A stretch of DNA of 39,569 bases from Catenaria anguillulae PL171 (Eukaryota; Blastocladiomycota; Blastocladiomycetes; Blastocladiales; Catenariaceae), in assembly GCA_002102555.1 (NCBI GenBank), contig MCFL01000220.1, positions 1-39,569 of the forward strand. Reading direction: 5' to 3'. This document shows positions 1 to 11,185 of this stretch, one piece after another (position 1 is the stretch's first letter; every line of letters begins with the position of its first letter). The notes below the pieces were generated by a model. That model was not told the DNA's origin and searched no databases. It saw only the letters and a program-made list of their open reading frames with translations. A program made the translations under genes and the position numbers.

Positions 1-320
1 GTATCAAGTCTGCCGCATTTGCCACCAAGGAATGGACGCTGTGGACGTCGGGTCGCTTGGTCCATTCCCGGTGCCAAGTTACCAAATTCAAGGCTCGGTC
101 AACACCACGTTTGGTGCCAACCGCAACAAACAACAACAACCGCAATGTCCCTGTTGAGCGTGCTCGGCCTGCGCCTGTGACTCGTGCGCCGATTGCGGCT
201 GGCAGCCGACGACGACGGCTACACCGGCCACGGCCACGGCCACGGCGACCACGACGCCGCCGGCCCCCGTGCCAGCGCGACTCCGTTTGCACCTGCCGCT
301 TAAGGTTTGATGGATGGTAG
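1..320 (+). CDS. Partial 3' end of a Cys-rich coding sequence (edge fragment)
   Basis: The window opens inside what looks like coding sequence, but no single frame carries it throughout. Frame 2 begins with a CRIC pair, runs through a Gln-rich stretch and reaches a dense Cys cluster (CPC, then CSACACDSCADC after an in-frame TGA at about 155), followed by a Thr/Ala/Pro tail. Frame 1 instead gives an Asp/Gly/His tail (GHGHGHGDHD) ending at a stop near 291. Frame 3 is open to 320 but is Arg-rich and looks like a shadow. The Cys pattern suggests a metal-binding end of a longer protein that starts outside the window. A splice site or an indel near 150-200 could reconcile the frames. No family recognised. 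Confidence 0.25.
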   Translation, partial: IKSAAFATKEWTLWTSGRLVHSRCQVTKFKARSTPRLVPTATNNNNRNVPVERARPAPVTRAPIAAGSRRRRLHRPRPRPRRPRRRRPPCQRDSVCTCRLRFDGW

Positions 321-505
321 TTTCTGTTGTTTAATTTTCGCTTCGTATCCGTTTCCTTCAAGTTTCGTCTTGTTTTGCAATACTTCCAGAAGTACATCTT
401 ATACATGCACTTGCTCCAGAACTCGTTTTGTTGGATGTCATGTGAGTCAACAGCGAGCATGAATCAATCCGGAGGTGTGTGAGCGACAACTCAATGGAAC
501 CAAGT

Positions 506-1874
506 TCACTTAGGAGACAACTCCAACATACATACTCTTTCTCTGCTCGTACATACCTGCTCGAGCCGCGTCCAAACTCCGAACCCTTCTGTCTCAACAG
601 CCGTGATGTTGTGCTCGGACAAGTGATTTGATGCGGCGACCTGCGACTTTGGCTGCTGCGGATTGTGCTTGAGTTTTTTGCTGCTCACTTTGCGTTCCTT
701 TTGCTTCCTTTGGCTGCGTTTGAGCAGCCACTCAAAGCTCGTCTCGGTGAAGATGGCCAGCGACGTGAGGATACCCGAAAGCGAGCTGATGCGGACGACA
801 AAGGGCGAGTTTTGGATGAGGGCACAGACAATGAATGCGATCCATAGGATGACCATGATGATATTCTATAAAGGCAGAAACAATAGTCAGCGAATTTGCT
901 CAAAAGGCGGCGGAATATGGTAATGTCTGCACAACCAGTCTTGAGAATGTTTGTCAAGGGATGCGTGATGGTGCTTGTCTTGTCCTCAACGCTGGAAGAT
1001 GGCTTTGCTGCATGTGGTTGGGAATGTGAGCTGCTTCCAGACGACAAACCAGATGCTGACGAGTTTGCGGTGTCCGCTGGGTTTCTGAATGCAATGTGCA
1101 GTGCGGAGAGAGGCCGCCAATACTGAAAACCTGATGGGTACGACCCCCAGGCCTCAGAGTCAACTGGTCCTGACGGATACAGAAAGTCGCCAGCGAGGGC
1201 AAATTAGAGCGACGTACAGGTAACAGAGCCATTGGACCCATTGTCCAAAATGGCCACATTCATGCGTCAATCCATGCCGCTGCGAGAAGATTGTGGCTAC
1301 CAGTGAGATTCATTCCGTGATGTTCCTTGAAAGACAATGACCACACCTGGACTGGAACCGAATCGCTGCACCACACCCACCACCAACACAACTTGCTGCT
1401 GAAGCATAATGTAAATGGTAAATGTGTACACGCTCCTCAAGAACCAAGTCTTCCACTTTGCTGCATCACAAGAATGATGGCGATTCGGCTCGCCATGGCC
1501 ATGACAAACAAGGGGCCGGCAGTCAAGAAAGTGACGTCTCTCAATAGGTGAAAGACCACGAAGTGAGCATTTCCGGTCGCATCGGCAGACTGAACCATGA
1601 CAATGTTATTGATTGCGTCGCCCATGGACATGAGCGCGGCAGTAAAGAGAAGGCGGGTGCGGACAAGACCGCCCCGGCCTGGAGCCTTTGTATGTGCATT
1701 GGACGATGCGGCAACCATGTCTTGACGAGCGCCGCGTGGACAGAGGGAAAAGCCTTTGGGAAGATGGCGATACATGTGACAAGGCAACAAAGATCTCAAG
1801 GCATAGACGATGATTGTGTTGGCGCGACATCTGCCGAATGATCGCACGAATGGATCTTGAAACGCGGACGACAT
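506..1874 (-). CDS. Multi-exon multispan membrane protein, unrecognised family
   Basis: The last exon is about 865 down to 506. It follows a clear acceptor (ctgcctttatag) and encodes two hydrophobic spans (around MVILWIAFIVCALIQ and SLSGILTSLAIFTE), then a Lys/Arg-rich cytosolic-type tail. The first exon probably starts at ATG 1874 and carries spans around LLFTAALMSMGDAINNIVMV and FLTAGPLFVMAMASRIAIILVM. Between them (about 870-1440) further short hydrophobic pieces occur in different frames (VYTFTIYIML; WVQWLCYLYVALIC), as expected for several small exons with introns that I could not fix. The total suggests five to seven spans, as in a GPCR-like receptor, but no signature motif was found. 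A TATA-like box lies about 75 bp upstream of the start. The exon structure is uncertain. Confidence 0.45.
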
Positions 1875-1944
1875 CGCGGTTTCGATAGTATGTACGAGGG
1901 CAGGCAGTTGCGTGAGGACAGGTTTCCGCTTCTTCGCACCACAG

Positions 1945-1951
1945 ATTTATA
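1945..1951 (-). promoter_or_regulatory. TATA-like box upstream of the membrane-protein gene
   Basis: TATAAAT is read on the minus strand about 71-77 bp upstream of the ATG at 1874. The core is near-palindromic, so TATAAAA is also read on the plus strand at 1948. The minus-strand reading fits because the minus-strand gene begins just downstream. No experimental support is visible. Confidence 0.35.
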
Positions 1952-2151
1952 AAAGGAGGCGGCCACAACTCGAAGGGAGAATTGAATTGTGGATTGTGAA
2001 CGCCGAAATTGGGCCGACGATCCTGTGGTTGCACCAAAGCTTTTGTTGACCTGAGAACAGCCTTGGCCACGGGGCCGGACAAGGGTCACGAAGCATTATA
2101 CAATTACATTGACCAACTCAAACCAAAGCAAACAAATCGCACTACCCGCTC

Positions 2152-5014
2152 TCAAAAGTCGGCCAACACACCTTCCCTACCATTCTCGTCCGCATAGTAC
2201 CCATTGTAATCCAACCGATTCATAAACACCAAGAATCGCGGCGATTCTGTGGACGAGAATAGTTTTAGCGACTCGATGAGCAGGCGCACGTGATAGGACC
2301 ACGACTGGTCCACCTTGTCGAGTGCGCGCTCCAACCCGATAAGTCTGTCTGTGGTCGCCGGCTGCTGTGCGTCCAGACTCTTAAGTTGCGCGAGGCGGAT
2401 GTACGAGTCGCAAATGTGCGTGTAGCGAGTAATGAGGTCGACCATCTTGGAGTAAATCTACACCATCACCATCAGCAGCAAGTCAACGAAAGGGTTGGTA
2501 TGGGATGGACGTCGTTGACGCTGGTAGCAACCAAAAGAAAACCGTACCCGCAGCAGCTTGCTGTTACTCATGAATGCATCCCGGAAACAATTGGCGAAAA
2601 AACTCGGTCAGGCTGTTGAGCACATCATCCACCGTCTGTGCATTGACAATGGCCTTTTCCATGTCCGCATGCAACGGCTCAATCACGTCCACGGTGATGT
2701 AACTCAGCATGGCCTGGACCACGGCCAGCATGCGCATCCGCAACTGCGCGAGCCGCGACCCGAGCTTGGCCATGACGACGGTTGCCGCGGGTGCGGCTAG
2801 CGGCGTTTGCGCCTCGTTGCCGCGCCGCTGGATCGTGATGCGCGATTGGTATAGCCAGGTGCTGCCGAGAAGGCGCTCGAGGTACTTGAGCTGCACGAGG
2901 TTGCGGAACAGGAGCTGGTACTTGATGATGGACCGCCGGCCAAACACGAGCGACAGCGGGAAATCGATCTTGTGGTCCAACACGAGCGCGTGGATACCGT
3001 GGTACACCTTGTTCGCGCCGGCGCCGGCGGTCCCACTGCCCACCGTCGTCGAGGCACCGCCTGCCAATCCGCCAATCGAGTCGGCACCATCAACCATCAT
3101 GCTCGCACCACCTCCATTCGGAATGGTGGTTGATACGCCCAAGATGGCCAACAACTGCTCCAACAACGGCAGCTTTTCCATACTGACCACGACATCCTCC
3201 TTGTACGCATCCCTGCAAATGACGGACGACGGGTTGCGCATGGCGATATCCAGCAACGACTGCACCTTATCCAACCGGACCATCTCATACGGCCTAGTCA
3301 ACTCTGGCAAAGCCGCGTCCAAGAAATGATCAAAGAAATCGCCATGGTCCAGCAGCATGTAATGCTTGAGCGACGCGAGCCGCGGCAACAGCGCGTGCTT
3401 GTTGACGAGCAAGTCGAGCAAGTGCTTGTTTGCAAGCCGGTACGCGGCCTCGATTTCGGCAATGTATGCGCCCGACCCGTCGACAGCCGTGGCCAGGTCT
3501 GTGAGCACCATGCCACCTGCGGCTGCGGCATTGGACATGGACACGTTACCCCTGGCTGATGCCGCCGCCGCGGCATTCCCTAATGCGGTGGCTTGCCTTG
3601 TGGCCGCCGCAGCGCGCGCAGCCATGTCTTCAGCCGCCAAATGAACGGCGGCGCCGCACTCAATGTACACGTTCAAGTATTTGCCCGTGTGCAGCACCAT
3701 GGTCGCATACGGCTCGAGGAATGGCGGCACGGCGCCTTTCCGGATCTCGTACCGCTGCTCCCAATACTTTTCGTTAAAGTCCTCGGCCAGAGCCTGCTTG
3801 GGGACAGAGTGCTCGACAATCATAAACTCGTCGTACGGATCGTCGAGCTTACCCAGGTGGATCCACTTGCGCAGCCGTGTGAGAAAGGGGACGGATGCGT
3901 GTGCGAGTAGGTACTGATGCAGTTTGCGCGCGGTCGGGTCGCCGGATTGCGAAATGTACCGGTGCGAGAGCATGGCGAGAATGCCGCCGCCCTTGTGGTG
4001 GAGCTTGATGAGGTTGGCTGCGCTTGCCCCGCCAGACAGTGTAGGCGGGTCCACGTCCATGGCTACGGCGGCGGCCGAGGACGGGGTGGTGCTGGAGCCA
4101 GCACGTGGAAGGTCGGTCATGGATGGGAAGCGTGTGGCGGCGTTGGATGTGTACAGACGGGATTGATCGTGGATGGCAAGGCAGATTTCGGCTGTAGATT
4201 GCAAAGATGATGCCGAGGGGACGAGGTAGTACCACATCTTTTGAAGCGAAAAGTCAGGATTGGTGCGAAACTCGTTTTCCAGCTGGACAAGGAGCAGCGA
4301 ATACTCCTTTGTGATTGTGCGCATGGCCCCACACACGGCATGGTTGACGAATCCGGCCGTGAACTTGGCATATGTCGTGCAAAAGGCTTCAATGACGGTG
4401 TAGCAAGTGGCGAGCGGCAAGATGCGCTTGATAAAGTCGATGAGCGATGGGTCGAGGCCGTTGTGAATGGTGTAGAAGCGGGTCGACATGAGGTCGGCAA
4501 ACGACAGGCGCACTTCGCCGTCGAGCTCGGCCATGGGGAAGGGACCTTCGCGAAAGTTGATGTATTTGCCCTCAATGCCCTTCAGGTCATTGATGCATAC
4601 GTTCATTAGTCATACAGTGCATACGATTGTGTGCGCTCATTTTAACGCTAACGGACGCAACAGGCCACGTACCATGAGCATGTAGAGCAAGTCCTCAATC
4701 ACAATCGACTCTTGCGCTTGCGGCGGCAGCCGGGACGGGTTCGACGAGGGCGTCCCGCCAGTGGCCATGGAGCTACTGGATCGCTGCGCATAATCATCCA
4801 ACCATGACCGTCAGTATGCATTCACCGACCTCGCATTGCGGCTGAAGCTAGCCCGATGGAATGTCAAACGGACATCGTGTCGTCGAGGTGACCGGAACGA
4901 CGTCGTGGGGTCACCACTGGCCGCAGAGCGGAGCCCGGAGGGACCTCCATACGAAGAATTGCGAGACGACGAAACCCCCGACATTGGCCGGTTGCTGGAG
5001 GTGATGTGGGACAT
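2152..5014 (-). CDS. GCP2: Gamma-tubulin complex component 2 (GCP2 / Spc97 family)
   Basis: Core subunit of the gamma-tubulin small complex that nucleates microtubules at spindle pole bodies or basal bodies. Four exons: 4826-5014, 4673-4783, 2548-4579 and 2152-2457, with introns of 42, 93 and 90 bp. The family hallmark spans the second junction: IEDLLYMLM joins GIEGKYI. Further GCP2-like segments are DPYDEFMIVEH, EKYWEQRYEI, GKYLNV, DHGDFFDHFLD and, in the last exon, LDYNGYY close to the C-terminus. The length, about 878 aa, is normal. A low-complexity Ala/Gly insert lies mid-protein. The summed exon length leaves one extra base. Near 2585 the frame runs into a stop, while the +1 frame continues with RDAFMSNSKLLR, the expected family sequence, up to the 2548 donor. 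A one-base insertion, probably an assembly error, best explains this. The start at 5014 opens a Ser-rich disordered N-terminus. Confidence 0.93.
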
Positions 5015-5413
5015 GATGAAGTATGCGTCTGTGAGATCGATCAGGCGCCTTGCTTGATTGGACTTGACGCTTGTTGGGCTGGATTGGAATCGCGGAGTAA
5101 ACGGTGTGAAGTGTGTGCTATGGCGTAGTAGACAGCATTCCTGATGGATTGCTCAGGGCGCATTCATCGAGTGCAGTTGCATTATGGCATGATGGATTCG
5201 TTTCTCGTTAATTCCGGTTTCATGCGGCATAGTCGGCATCTCGAGTGTCTCCCACTGAGGCCGCCGATCTCACGCCCTGTGGTCAAGAACTGGCCAACAA
5301 GCAACAACACGAGTGGATTTTTTATGAGAAAGTGCCAGCAAGCGATTCTATAGCGTGACAGTGTGGATGCAAAAGGAACCCGATGTGAAACAAACAACAG
5401 CCATGTGCACCAT
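5015..5413. other. Intergenic spacer between GCP2 start and oxidoreductase end
   Basis: About 400 bp separate the GCP2 start codon from the stop of the next minus-strand gene. Only short unrelated open frames are present. It should hold the GCP2 promoter and the oxidoreductase 3' end; no clear TATA box or repeat was seen. Confidence 0.4.
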
Positions 5414-6915
5414 TTACTTGCTCGCGGGCACAAACCGAGACTGCTTGATATGCCTGACCAGCCCAACCCCACCATCGCCTCCCTTGAGCTTCTTGGCCAT
5501 GAATGCTCCTATCCCCAACTTTGTTTTGATTCCGGGCAAGTAACCGATGCCTGCATCGCGGCCAAGCGACGAAATGATGACGAGTTTCGGCGCACTCCAG
5601 CTGCGCAGCTTTGGTGCCGCTGCAGACCCAGACACACTTGCAACCACAACTGCCGCCAAGTTCTCTGCAACCACCTTTGCTTGCTCGCCCGCCAGATACG
5701 CCAGTTTGCCCACGCCGGGCGTCGGGAACTGAATGATGTCGCCCACGGCAAACACGCCAGGACTGTCCTTGACCTGGAAAGTGGCGTCGACGGGCACGTA
5801 GCCCTTGTCTGTGAGTGGGAACTCGGACAAGGGCGACGAGTTAGGCTTGATGCCCGTGGCGAGAATCACACAATCGGTAGTGACAGAATTGGTCCCCGAA
5901 AGAGACTTGTCGCGGGTCGTGAGCGGGATCTTGACGCCTGGCTGAAAGATTGGGAAGACGAGGTCTTTGCTGGCTGCAGCAATGTCGATGGTGCAGTTTT
6001 CAATGACAGAAATGTTCTTCTTTGCAAGGACAGAGCGCGCTTGCGCGATGATTTCGGGAGGTGAGCCGGAGAGGAGAGCCGGGCCAATGGCGACCACTTG
6101 CTTGTCAGGGTACTCTGGGATATGTCAATGCACCAACACATGAGTTTCTGTTGTAAGCGTTCAAATGCGACGGATGGCAAAACTCTGATTGCGCACCAGT
6201 CTTGATTTCGCCAGCAATCTCAATCCCAACAATTCCCAACCCGGCCACCACAACATGTTTGATGCTCGGATCCTTGAGCGCCTTTGCCGTTTGCGCAAAC
6301 TGGTCCGCAAACGCCTCGGTTGTGCCACCCACCACGGGCTTGATGGGCGCATGGTAGCTGCTGCCTAGGGCAATCACCAAGTAATCGTAGGCCACCTTTG
6401 TGGTCGAGTTGGGTTGGCTTGCGTCCTTGGGCGGCTCGGGAATCCACTTGACGCCGTTGGGCGTATCGTCCGCAAACACGAGTTCCTTGGCAGCCTTGTT
6501 GACCAACTCAACCTTGCCCACAACGATAAACAAGTTGACGGACCCACCAGTGGGCTTTTCAACGAGTTGCGCGAGTGGGTACTGTAGCTTTTCGACAGGG
6601 ACATTGGCTGGATCGACCAGGGCTCGCGGCGAAGCGACATTGTTGAAGGTTGAATCCTTGTCATTGACGAGAAAAATGTCGGCAGGAGTCTTGGATTTGG
6701 CAAGCGACGTTGACAGCAAGTTGAAGGTGATGATTCCGGCAGGACCGGCGCCAATACTGTGGCAAGCAGGTCGAGTACATGGATCAATAATGGGAGATTA
6801 CAGGCGGGTGCGACACATGGTCAACAGTGAAATGTGGTAAGGCCGCGGGAGATTCATACATTGCAATGCGGACGCGTTTCGTCGTGCTCGACGTTGGTTG
6901 CGAAGCAGCAGGCAT
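5414..6915 (-). CDS. AIFM2: FAD-dependent oxidoreductase, FSP1/AIFM2-like
   Basis: Predicted NAD(P)H-dependent flavoprotein that reduces quinone-type acceptors, of the AIFM2/FSP1 branch next to type II NADH dehydrogenases. Three exons: 6860-6915, 6197-6756 and 5414-6114 (introns 103 and 82 bp). Together they give exactly 439 codons. The first join creates the FAD-binding Rossmann motif IAIIGAGPAGI at the N-terminus; the second NAD(P)H-binding motif is VAGLGIVGIEIAGEI. The C-terminal FAD motif GVFAVGDI follows the ATG motif (VILATGIKP). The tail, SLGRDAGIGYL onward, matches the AIFM2 C-terminal domain. Length (438 aa) is somewhat above human FSP1. No N-terminal targeting peptide or myristoylation Gly is evident, so cytosolic or peripheral membrane action is inferred. 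ATG 6915 has a good context and is the only sensible start for the first exon. Confidence 0.85.
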
Positions 6916-7417
6916 GGTCGGTTGAAATGTGGTGAGGGGAAAGCGGGCAGATAATGCTTTTTCCAGGAGGGTGCTTGGCTAGCTGATTGCAATGAGTGTT
7001 CTCTTTATCCGCTCAAGAGCTTGATGGTGTCCCGAATCCGGATCCTCGTGCCTTTTATTCTGTCCACGGCAGGTCTTGTGCAATTGTGGTCGACGCTGAA
7101 CGGGCGTCTGATGCGTCTGGGACATCTGATCGACTTGGAAATGCTTTTCACGCGACTTAGTCATCGAAATGGACTGATTCCATCATCGCACTGTGGTGTG
7201 TGGCAAGCACATAGAATTTGAGCACTTACGACAATGATCCGTCAGCAGTTTGCCACTCTGATTGTTCTGGTGTCTGGTGGCGTTCATACTGAGTTGTGCT
7301 GTGTTCCCATGAGACCAAACGCCAGCCCGAAGTCAATGAGTATAATGCAAGCACATTCAATTTCAAATAACCAATCGTGACAAACGACATGCATGACGCG
7401 CCACACGAAACATGTGC
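6916..7417. other. Intergenic spacer upstream of the oxidoreductase gene
   Basis: About 500 bp lie between the oxidoreductase start and the stop of the next minus-strand gene. A 66-codon plus-strand frame at 7021-7221 is present but has no homology that I recognise. I see no repeat or RNA gene here. Confidence 0.35.
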
Positions 7418-8745
7418 TTACACATACACCTTGATATCTCTGACGGCTGCTTCTCCCTCGCTCGCCCTCTTGTCCAACTCGCGTTTACCACCTCCACCAC
7501 TCATCAACCCGACCGCCGACCCACTCAACCTTCTACCAACACTCCGCATCAGCCCTTGGCTGCTCGCCACACTGCCCCGCGCCAACTTTACCATCCTGCT
7601 CGCCATCACGGCGCGCAAGCACGCGAGCCCAGTGAGTGCGAGCACGAGCGCAATGAGCGCCCATACCCACCAAGTCAAAGTCGGGCTGGCGCACGTTGGG
7701 CGCCACGTGTCAATACGAGTTAGTCGACCAGACATCCAAAACACGCATCCATCTTGACCTTGCGGACCCGATGCGGGGGTTGGAACCCAGAAGCCCGTGA
7801 GCGGTTGGGACGTGACTGGGTCGGAAATCGTGCCCGGTTCGTATTCGTCTAAGTGTGCCAATTGGACAAGCGTGAGTTATCTGGTGGTTTACCTTGCAAG
7901 GTCGAATCACGAAAACACGTACAAAAGACTGACGGGATCCTGTCTTGCGACGAATCGCGTGGTTTGGTTGACTCGCTCGCGGACGAAGCAGGAGGTGATG
8001 GCGATGGAGCCGTGGTTGGAAGCGCAGCTACAGCACTCGAAGTTGTGGGAACAGTACTAGTTGGAACAGGCTTGTTGGTAGTGGTTTCGGTGGGAGGAGA
8101 TGAAACGGGAGAATCGCTCGCGACAGGCGGCGGTTGGTTGCCAGTGGGCGGTGCAGGGTCCGGAATCGTGATAGGAGGCAATTGAGGTTGCGGCTCCGGG
8201 TTGGGCTGTGGCTGTGGTTGTGGTTGCGGGAGCGGATCCGTGGGAGGGAGAGGAGGCGGAATCGGCTCGGGGGACACAACAGGTGGATCGAGAACTGGGC
8301 GAGGAATCAATGTGGGTCGAATAACTGGTGGGATGGGGGATGGCGGAGTCGCAGGAGGCAAAGTCGGAGCTGGCTGATGAGGAGGAAGGGTCGGGGTGGG
8401 CGGATCCGGCGCTGGTGTTTCTTCGTCTGGTTCGTCATTGTCCATCTTGGGCTTGCCCTTGGGTGGTTTCTGTTTCGGGGGAGTCTTGTTCTTGTTGGGA
8501 TTGCCCTCCTTCTGCTTGCTGGGTTCCGCAGGATCATCTTCAGCATCGTCTTTGGACGCCCCAGGCGTCATTGGCGGCTCAGACTCATCGACTTCGGGTT
8601 CCTCCTCGTCCTTTTCGCCCTTCTTGGGTGATGGAACGGCGAGCGAAGAGGAAACCGCGAATCCAGCAATGGTCAGAGACAATAGAGAGATGGTGCTTGA
8701 GCGGCGCCTGCGCACGGACGAGATGTGTGGTTGAGCTATATACAT
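7418..8745 (-). CDS. Single-pass membrane protein with Pro-rich ectodomain
   Basis: Two exons, 7893-8745 and 7418-7848, separated by a 44-bp intron (gtaaac...cttag). The join gives Q-D-E-Y and an exact 428 codons. From the ATG at 8745 the protein has an Arg-rich n-region and a hydrophobic stretch (about residues 16-36), a likely signal peptide. A Glu/Asp/Lys-rich segment follows, then about 150 residues of Pro-dominated repeats (PQPQPQPQPNPEPQPQ). After a short globular piece with two Cys comes a transmembrane helix (WWVWALIALVLALTGLACL) and a basic Ser/Gly-rich tail of about 60 residues. This architecture suits a wall-spanning surface protein or sensor, but no named domain is seen. An in-frame ATG at 8868 would extend the N-terminus; I prefer 8745 because of the signal peptide. 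Confidence 0.65.
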
Positions 8746-10136
8746 TGTCAATGAGACAGGAAGAATGGACGAGGTGACAAGTCTTTGGGTATCAGTGAGT
8801 GCATTCTTGATAAAAGAAGGGTGTACTAAGATGGTTGAACTGAGGGGCGCACAACCCATTTGTATCATTCATATGGTAGGCACAAGGATCAGTCGAGGTA
8901 AGGCCAGGCACTCACCAACGCCGCTTCTCCTGCTCTCAGTAGCGCACTCAATGAGCAAAGCACGCAAACTGACAGAAGTGCTCTTGTCCGCAGGCACGAC
9001 TTGTGGGTTCACAATCATTGTGGCAACGGCGCGGCCGCTTGGACCCAACGCGCTGGTGAGACATTGAATGCAACGTGTTCATGAGTGTGTCACCTCGAGG
9101 GCCGTCAAGCCGCGACTTGGTGGCCGCTTCAACACTGGGGTAAAGATTTGGTCGCGGGCTTGAATGTGCATCAGAGGACAAGCATGTGTCTGACATAATG
9201 CCTTCATTTTCTGCATACAATCAGATGATTTCACCGTTGACAGACAGTCAAGAACGAGAATCAGAGTCATGAAGCTCTTGAGCTAGAGCTTGAGTTGCTG
9301 CTTTGGACGTGAGCGCTCCGAGCTCGAGTGCCTCCCCCATTGAAGCGGCGACTGGGCCGTTGCGATCCGCAGAAGGTCTAAATCTCGAACAACCCTATTT
9401 CGGTAAATATCGTTCCCAACGCGCATGCACCATGGCACATGTTGCGTTTGTGTACAAGCACTTTGATTGCTCGCGTGGATTCACTATTGCTCATAGAGCT
9501 TCAGTTTTCTATGAATGTGCTCTCATACATGGGAACAACCTGCTCTTCGTGAACGGCATAGATGTGGCACCCTGTCTGCCACTCAGAGCAAGACTTGTGG
9601 AGATCCAGATGGCCGGGATGTTTGCTCTCCTCACTGATGGCGCATCACAAACAGATTACCAGTGTATTACGTCGGGAATCAGAGTGACGGCGACGGCTTC
9701 CCGTTTGCTCGCTTTCCCACTCGCAGGTTTCGCTTCGATGCACCCGGTTGATTCATGGTCAATGCAGCATACGAACGGGCCAACTTCGTTGCCACCTCGA
9801 CGACAAGGAACGCTCATGATGATCAGCTGAAAGCTTTGATCAGCAGAGGGCAATCGGCGGTTTCGAGATGAGCGGGCTTGATCGGCTCCACTCGATTGAC
9901 TCGGCCGCCACAAACGATAAGCACGTCACGAAGCAAACATCACGCTGACCTGTGCAACGGATACTCTACAAAGATACTGCTCAACACCCAGCGCAACAGC
10001 TCGGAGACATCGAACCTGATCGCCTCACCAGCCGCCACACTCACCGACCCCGACCTACCGCCTCGACGAGCCATCTCCTCAGACCCCGCCAAGCCGGCTC
10101 CGACCTCCACTTCCCACCCAACCAGCAACTTCAACC
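8746..10136. other. Long stretch without a supported gene
   Basis: About 1.4 kb between a minus-strand gene and Rab7. A plus-strand frame of 175 codons (9303-9830) is the longest open frame. It has mixed composition and no recognisable domain, and I cannot tell whether it is coding. Minus-strand frames at 9079-9270 and 9656-9913 are shorter. The last 200 bp before Rab7 are rich in CCACC/CCGACC-type pyrimidine sequence, which suits its 5' UTR or promoter. Confidence 0.35.
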
Positions 10137-10873
10137 ATGTCTGCTCCCGCCGCCTCCGCCTCCGGCATGCCCAAGCGCAAGCTCATCCTTAAAGTCCTCA
10201 TTCTCGGCGACTCTGGCGTCGGCAAAACCTCGCTCATGAACCAATACGTCAACAAGCGCTTCTCTATGCAGTACAAGGCCACGATTGGTGCCGATTTCTT
10301 GACCAAGGAGCTGACCATTGGCGATGCCATTGTCACTCTGCAAGTCCGTTATCTCTCAACTTCGTTGTCCGGCTCCCAGCTCATTCCATTTTGGCTCACC
10401 GTTTTCTCTATCCCGCGCACACTTGACAGATGTGGGATACCGCCGGCCAAGAACGTTTCCAATCGCTCGGCGTTGCCTTTTACCGTGGTGCCGACTGCTG
10501 CGTGCTCACCTACGACGTGTCCAACGCCAAGTCCTTTGACGCGCTGTCATCGTGGCGCGACGAGTTTCTGCAACAGGGTAGCCCGGCCAACCCGGACTCG
10601 TTCCCGTTTGTGGTCTTGGGCAACAAGGTGGATGTCGAGGACTCAAAGCGCCAGGTGACGCTGCGACGCGCACAGGCGTGGTGTGCCGAGAAGGGCAACT
10701 TGGCACATTTCGAGACGAGTGCAAAGGATGCGACCAATGTCGAAGAGGCGTTCAGGACAATTGCAGAGTTGGCGTTGAAGAATGTCAGCGAGGATGTGCC
10801 ATACGATTTCCCCGAGCCGATTCGGTTGGATGCCAATGCCCGCGCACAGGGTGATTCGGGATGCGCTTGTTAG
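10137..10873 (+). CDS. YPT7: Rab7/Ypt7 small GTPase
   Basis: Late-endosome and vacuole Rab GTPase that recruits tethering factors for homotypic vacuole fusion and endosome maturation. Two exons, 10137-10343 and 10430-10873, with an 86-bp intron placed just before the switch II coding region (TLQ joins MWDTAGQE). The protein of 216 aa has all G motifs: GDSGVGKT (residues 24-31), the switch I Thr in [15 protein letters not shown] (71-77), NKVD (134-137) and ETSAK (164-168). [13 protein letters not shown] is typical of Rab7. The C-terminus ends Cys-Ala-Cys, a double-geranylgeranylation signal. The initiator ATG sits in a good context (tcaaccATG). A T-rich tract of about 150 bp follows the stop and is probably 3' UTR. 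Confidence 0.97.
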
Positions 10874-11185
10874 GTTGAGTTGGCTGCACGTCAATGTGTA
10901 TATCGCGCTTGTTTAATCAATCTTCTTGTCCTCTTGTGGCTGCTTTTCTCTCTCGTTGATGCTTTGCACTTCACCACTTTTCCCCCCGTTTGTTCCTCAC
11001 TTTTTCTTTTTTTTTTTCATTGTTCTACTCTCGCTTTTTTGTCCTCGGTGTTTCCTTTGATCGTATCCCACCATCATCAGAGATAGTATATTGTGGTTTC
11101 CTTTCACTTTTGCAACACTTGCAACAACGTATATGTCACGACAGACAGACGCTCGCTTCAACTTGACTGACCTTCTTCCCATGGT
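10874..11185. other. T-rich 3' region between convergent genes
   Basis: About 310 bp between the Rab7 stop (+) and the chitin deacetylase stop (-). The plus strand is strongly pyrimidine-rich, including long T runs around 11000-11040. This fits 3' UTRs of convergent transcripts. No gene seen. Confidence 0.4.

Noticed and set aside
1-320. TGA in the Cys-rich frame as selenocysteine
   Set aside because: Selenoproteins are known in a few early-diverging fungi, but no SECIS element was identified. Frame breaks are common in this window and the alternative frame gives a plausible C-terminus, so a splice or indel explanation is simpler.
2709-3644. Long plus-strand open frames opposite GCP2
   Set aside because: They mirror the high-GC coding strand of GCP2 and have no family features of their own.
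8134-8777. Plus-strand frames with Trp/Leu/Arg-rich repeats
   Set aside because: These are the reverse reading of the Pro-rich repeat region of the minus-strand membrane-protein gene.
9303-9830. 175-codon plus-strand open frame
   Set aside because: No recognised domain, no upstream signal and no composition that separates it from chance; kept only as a note within the spacer.
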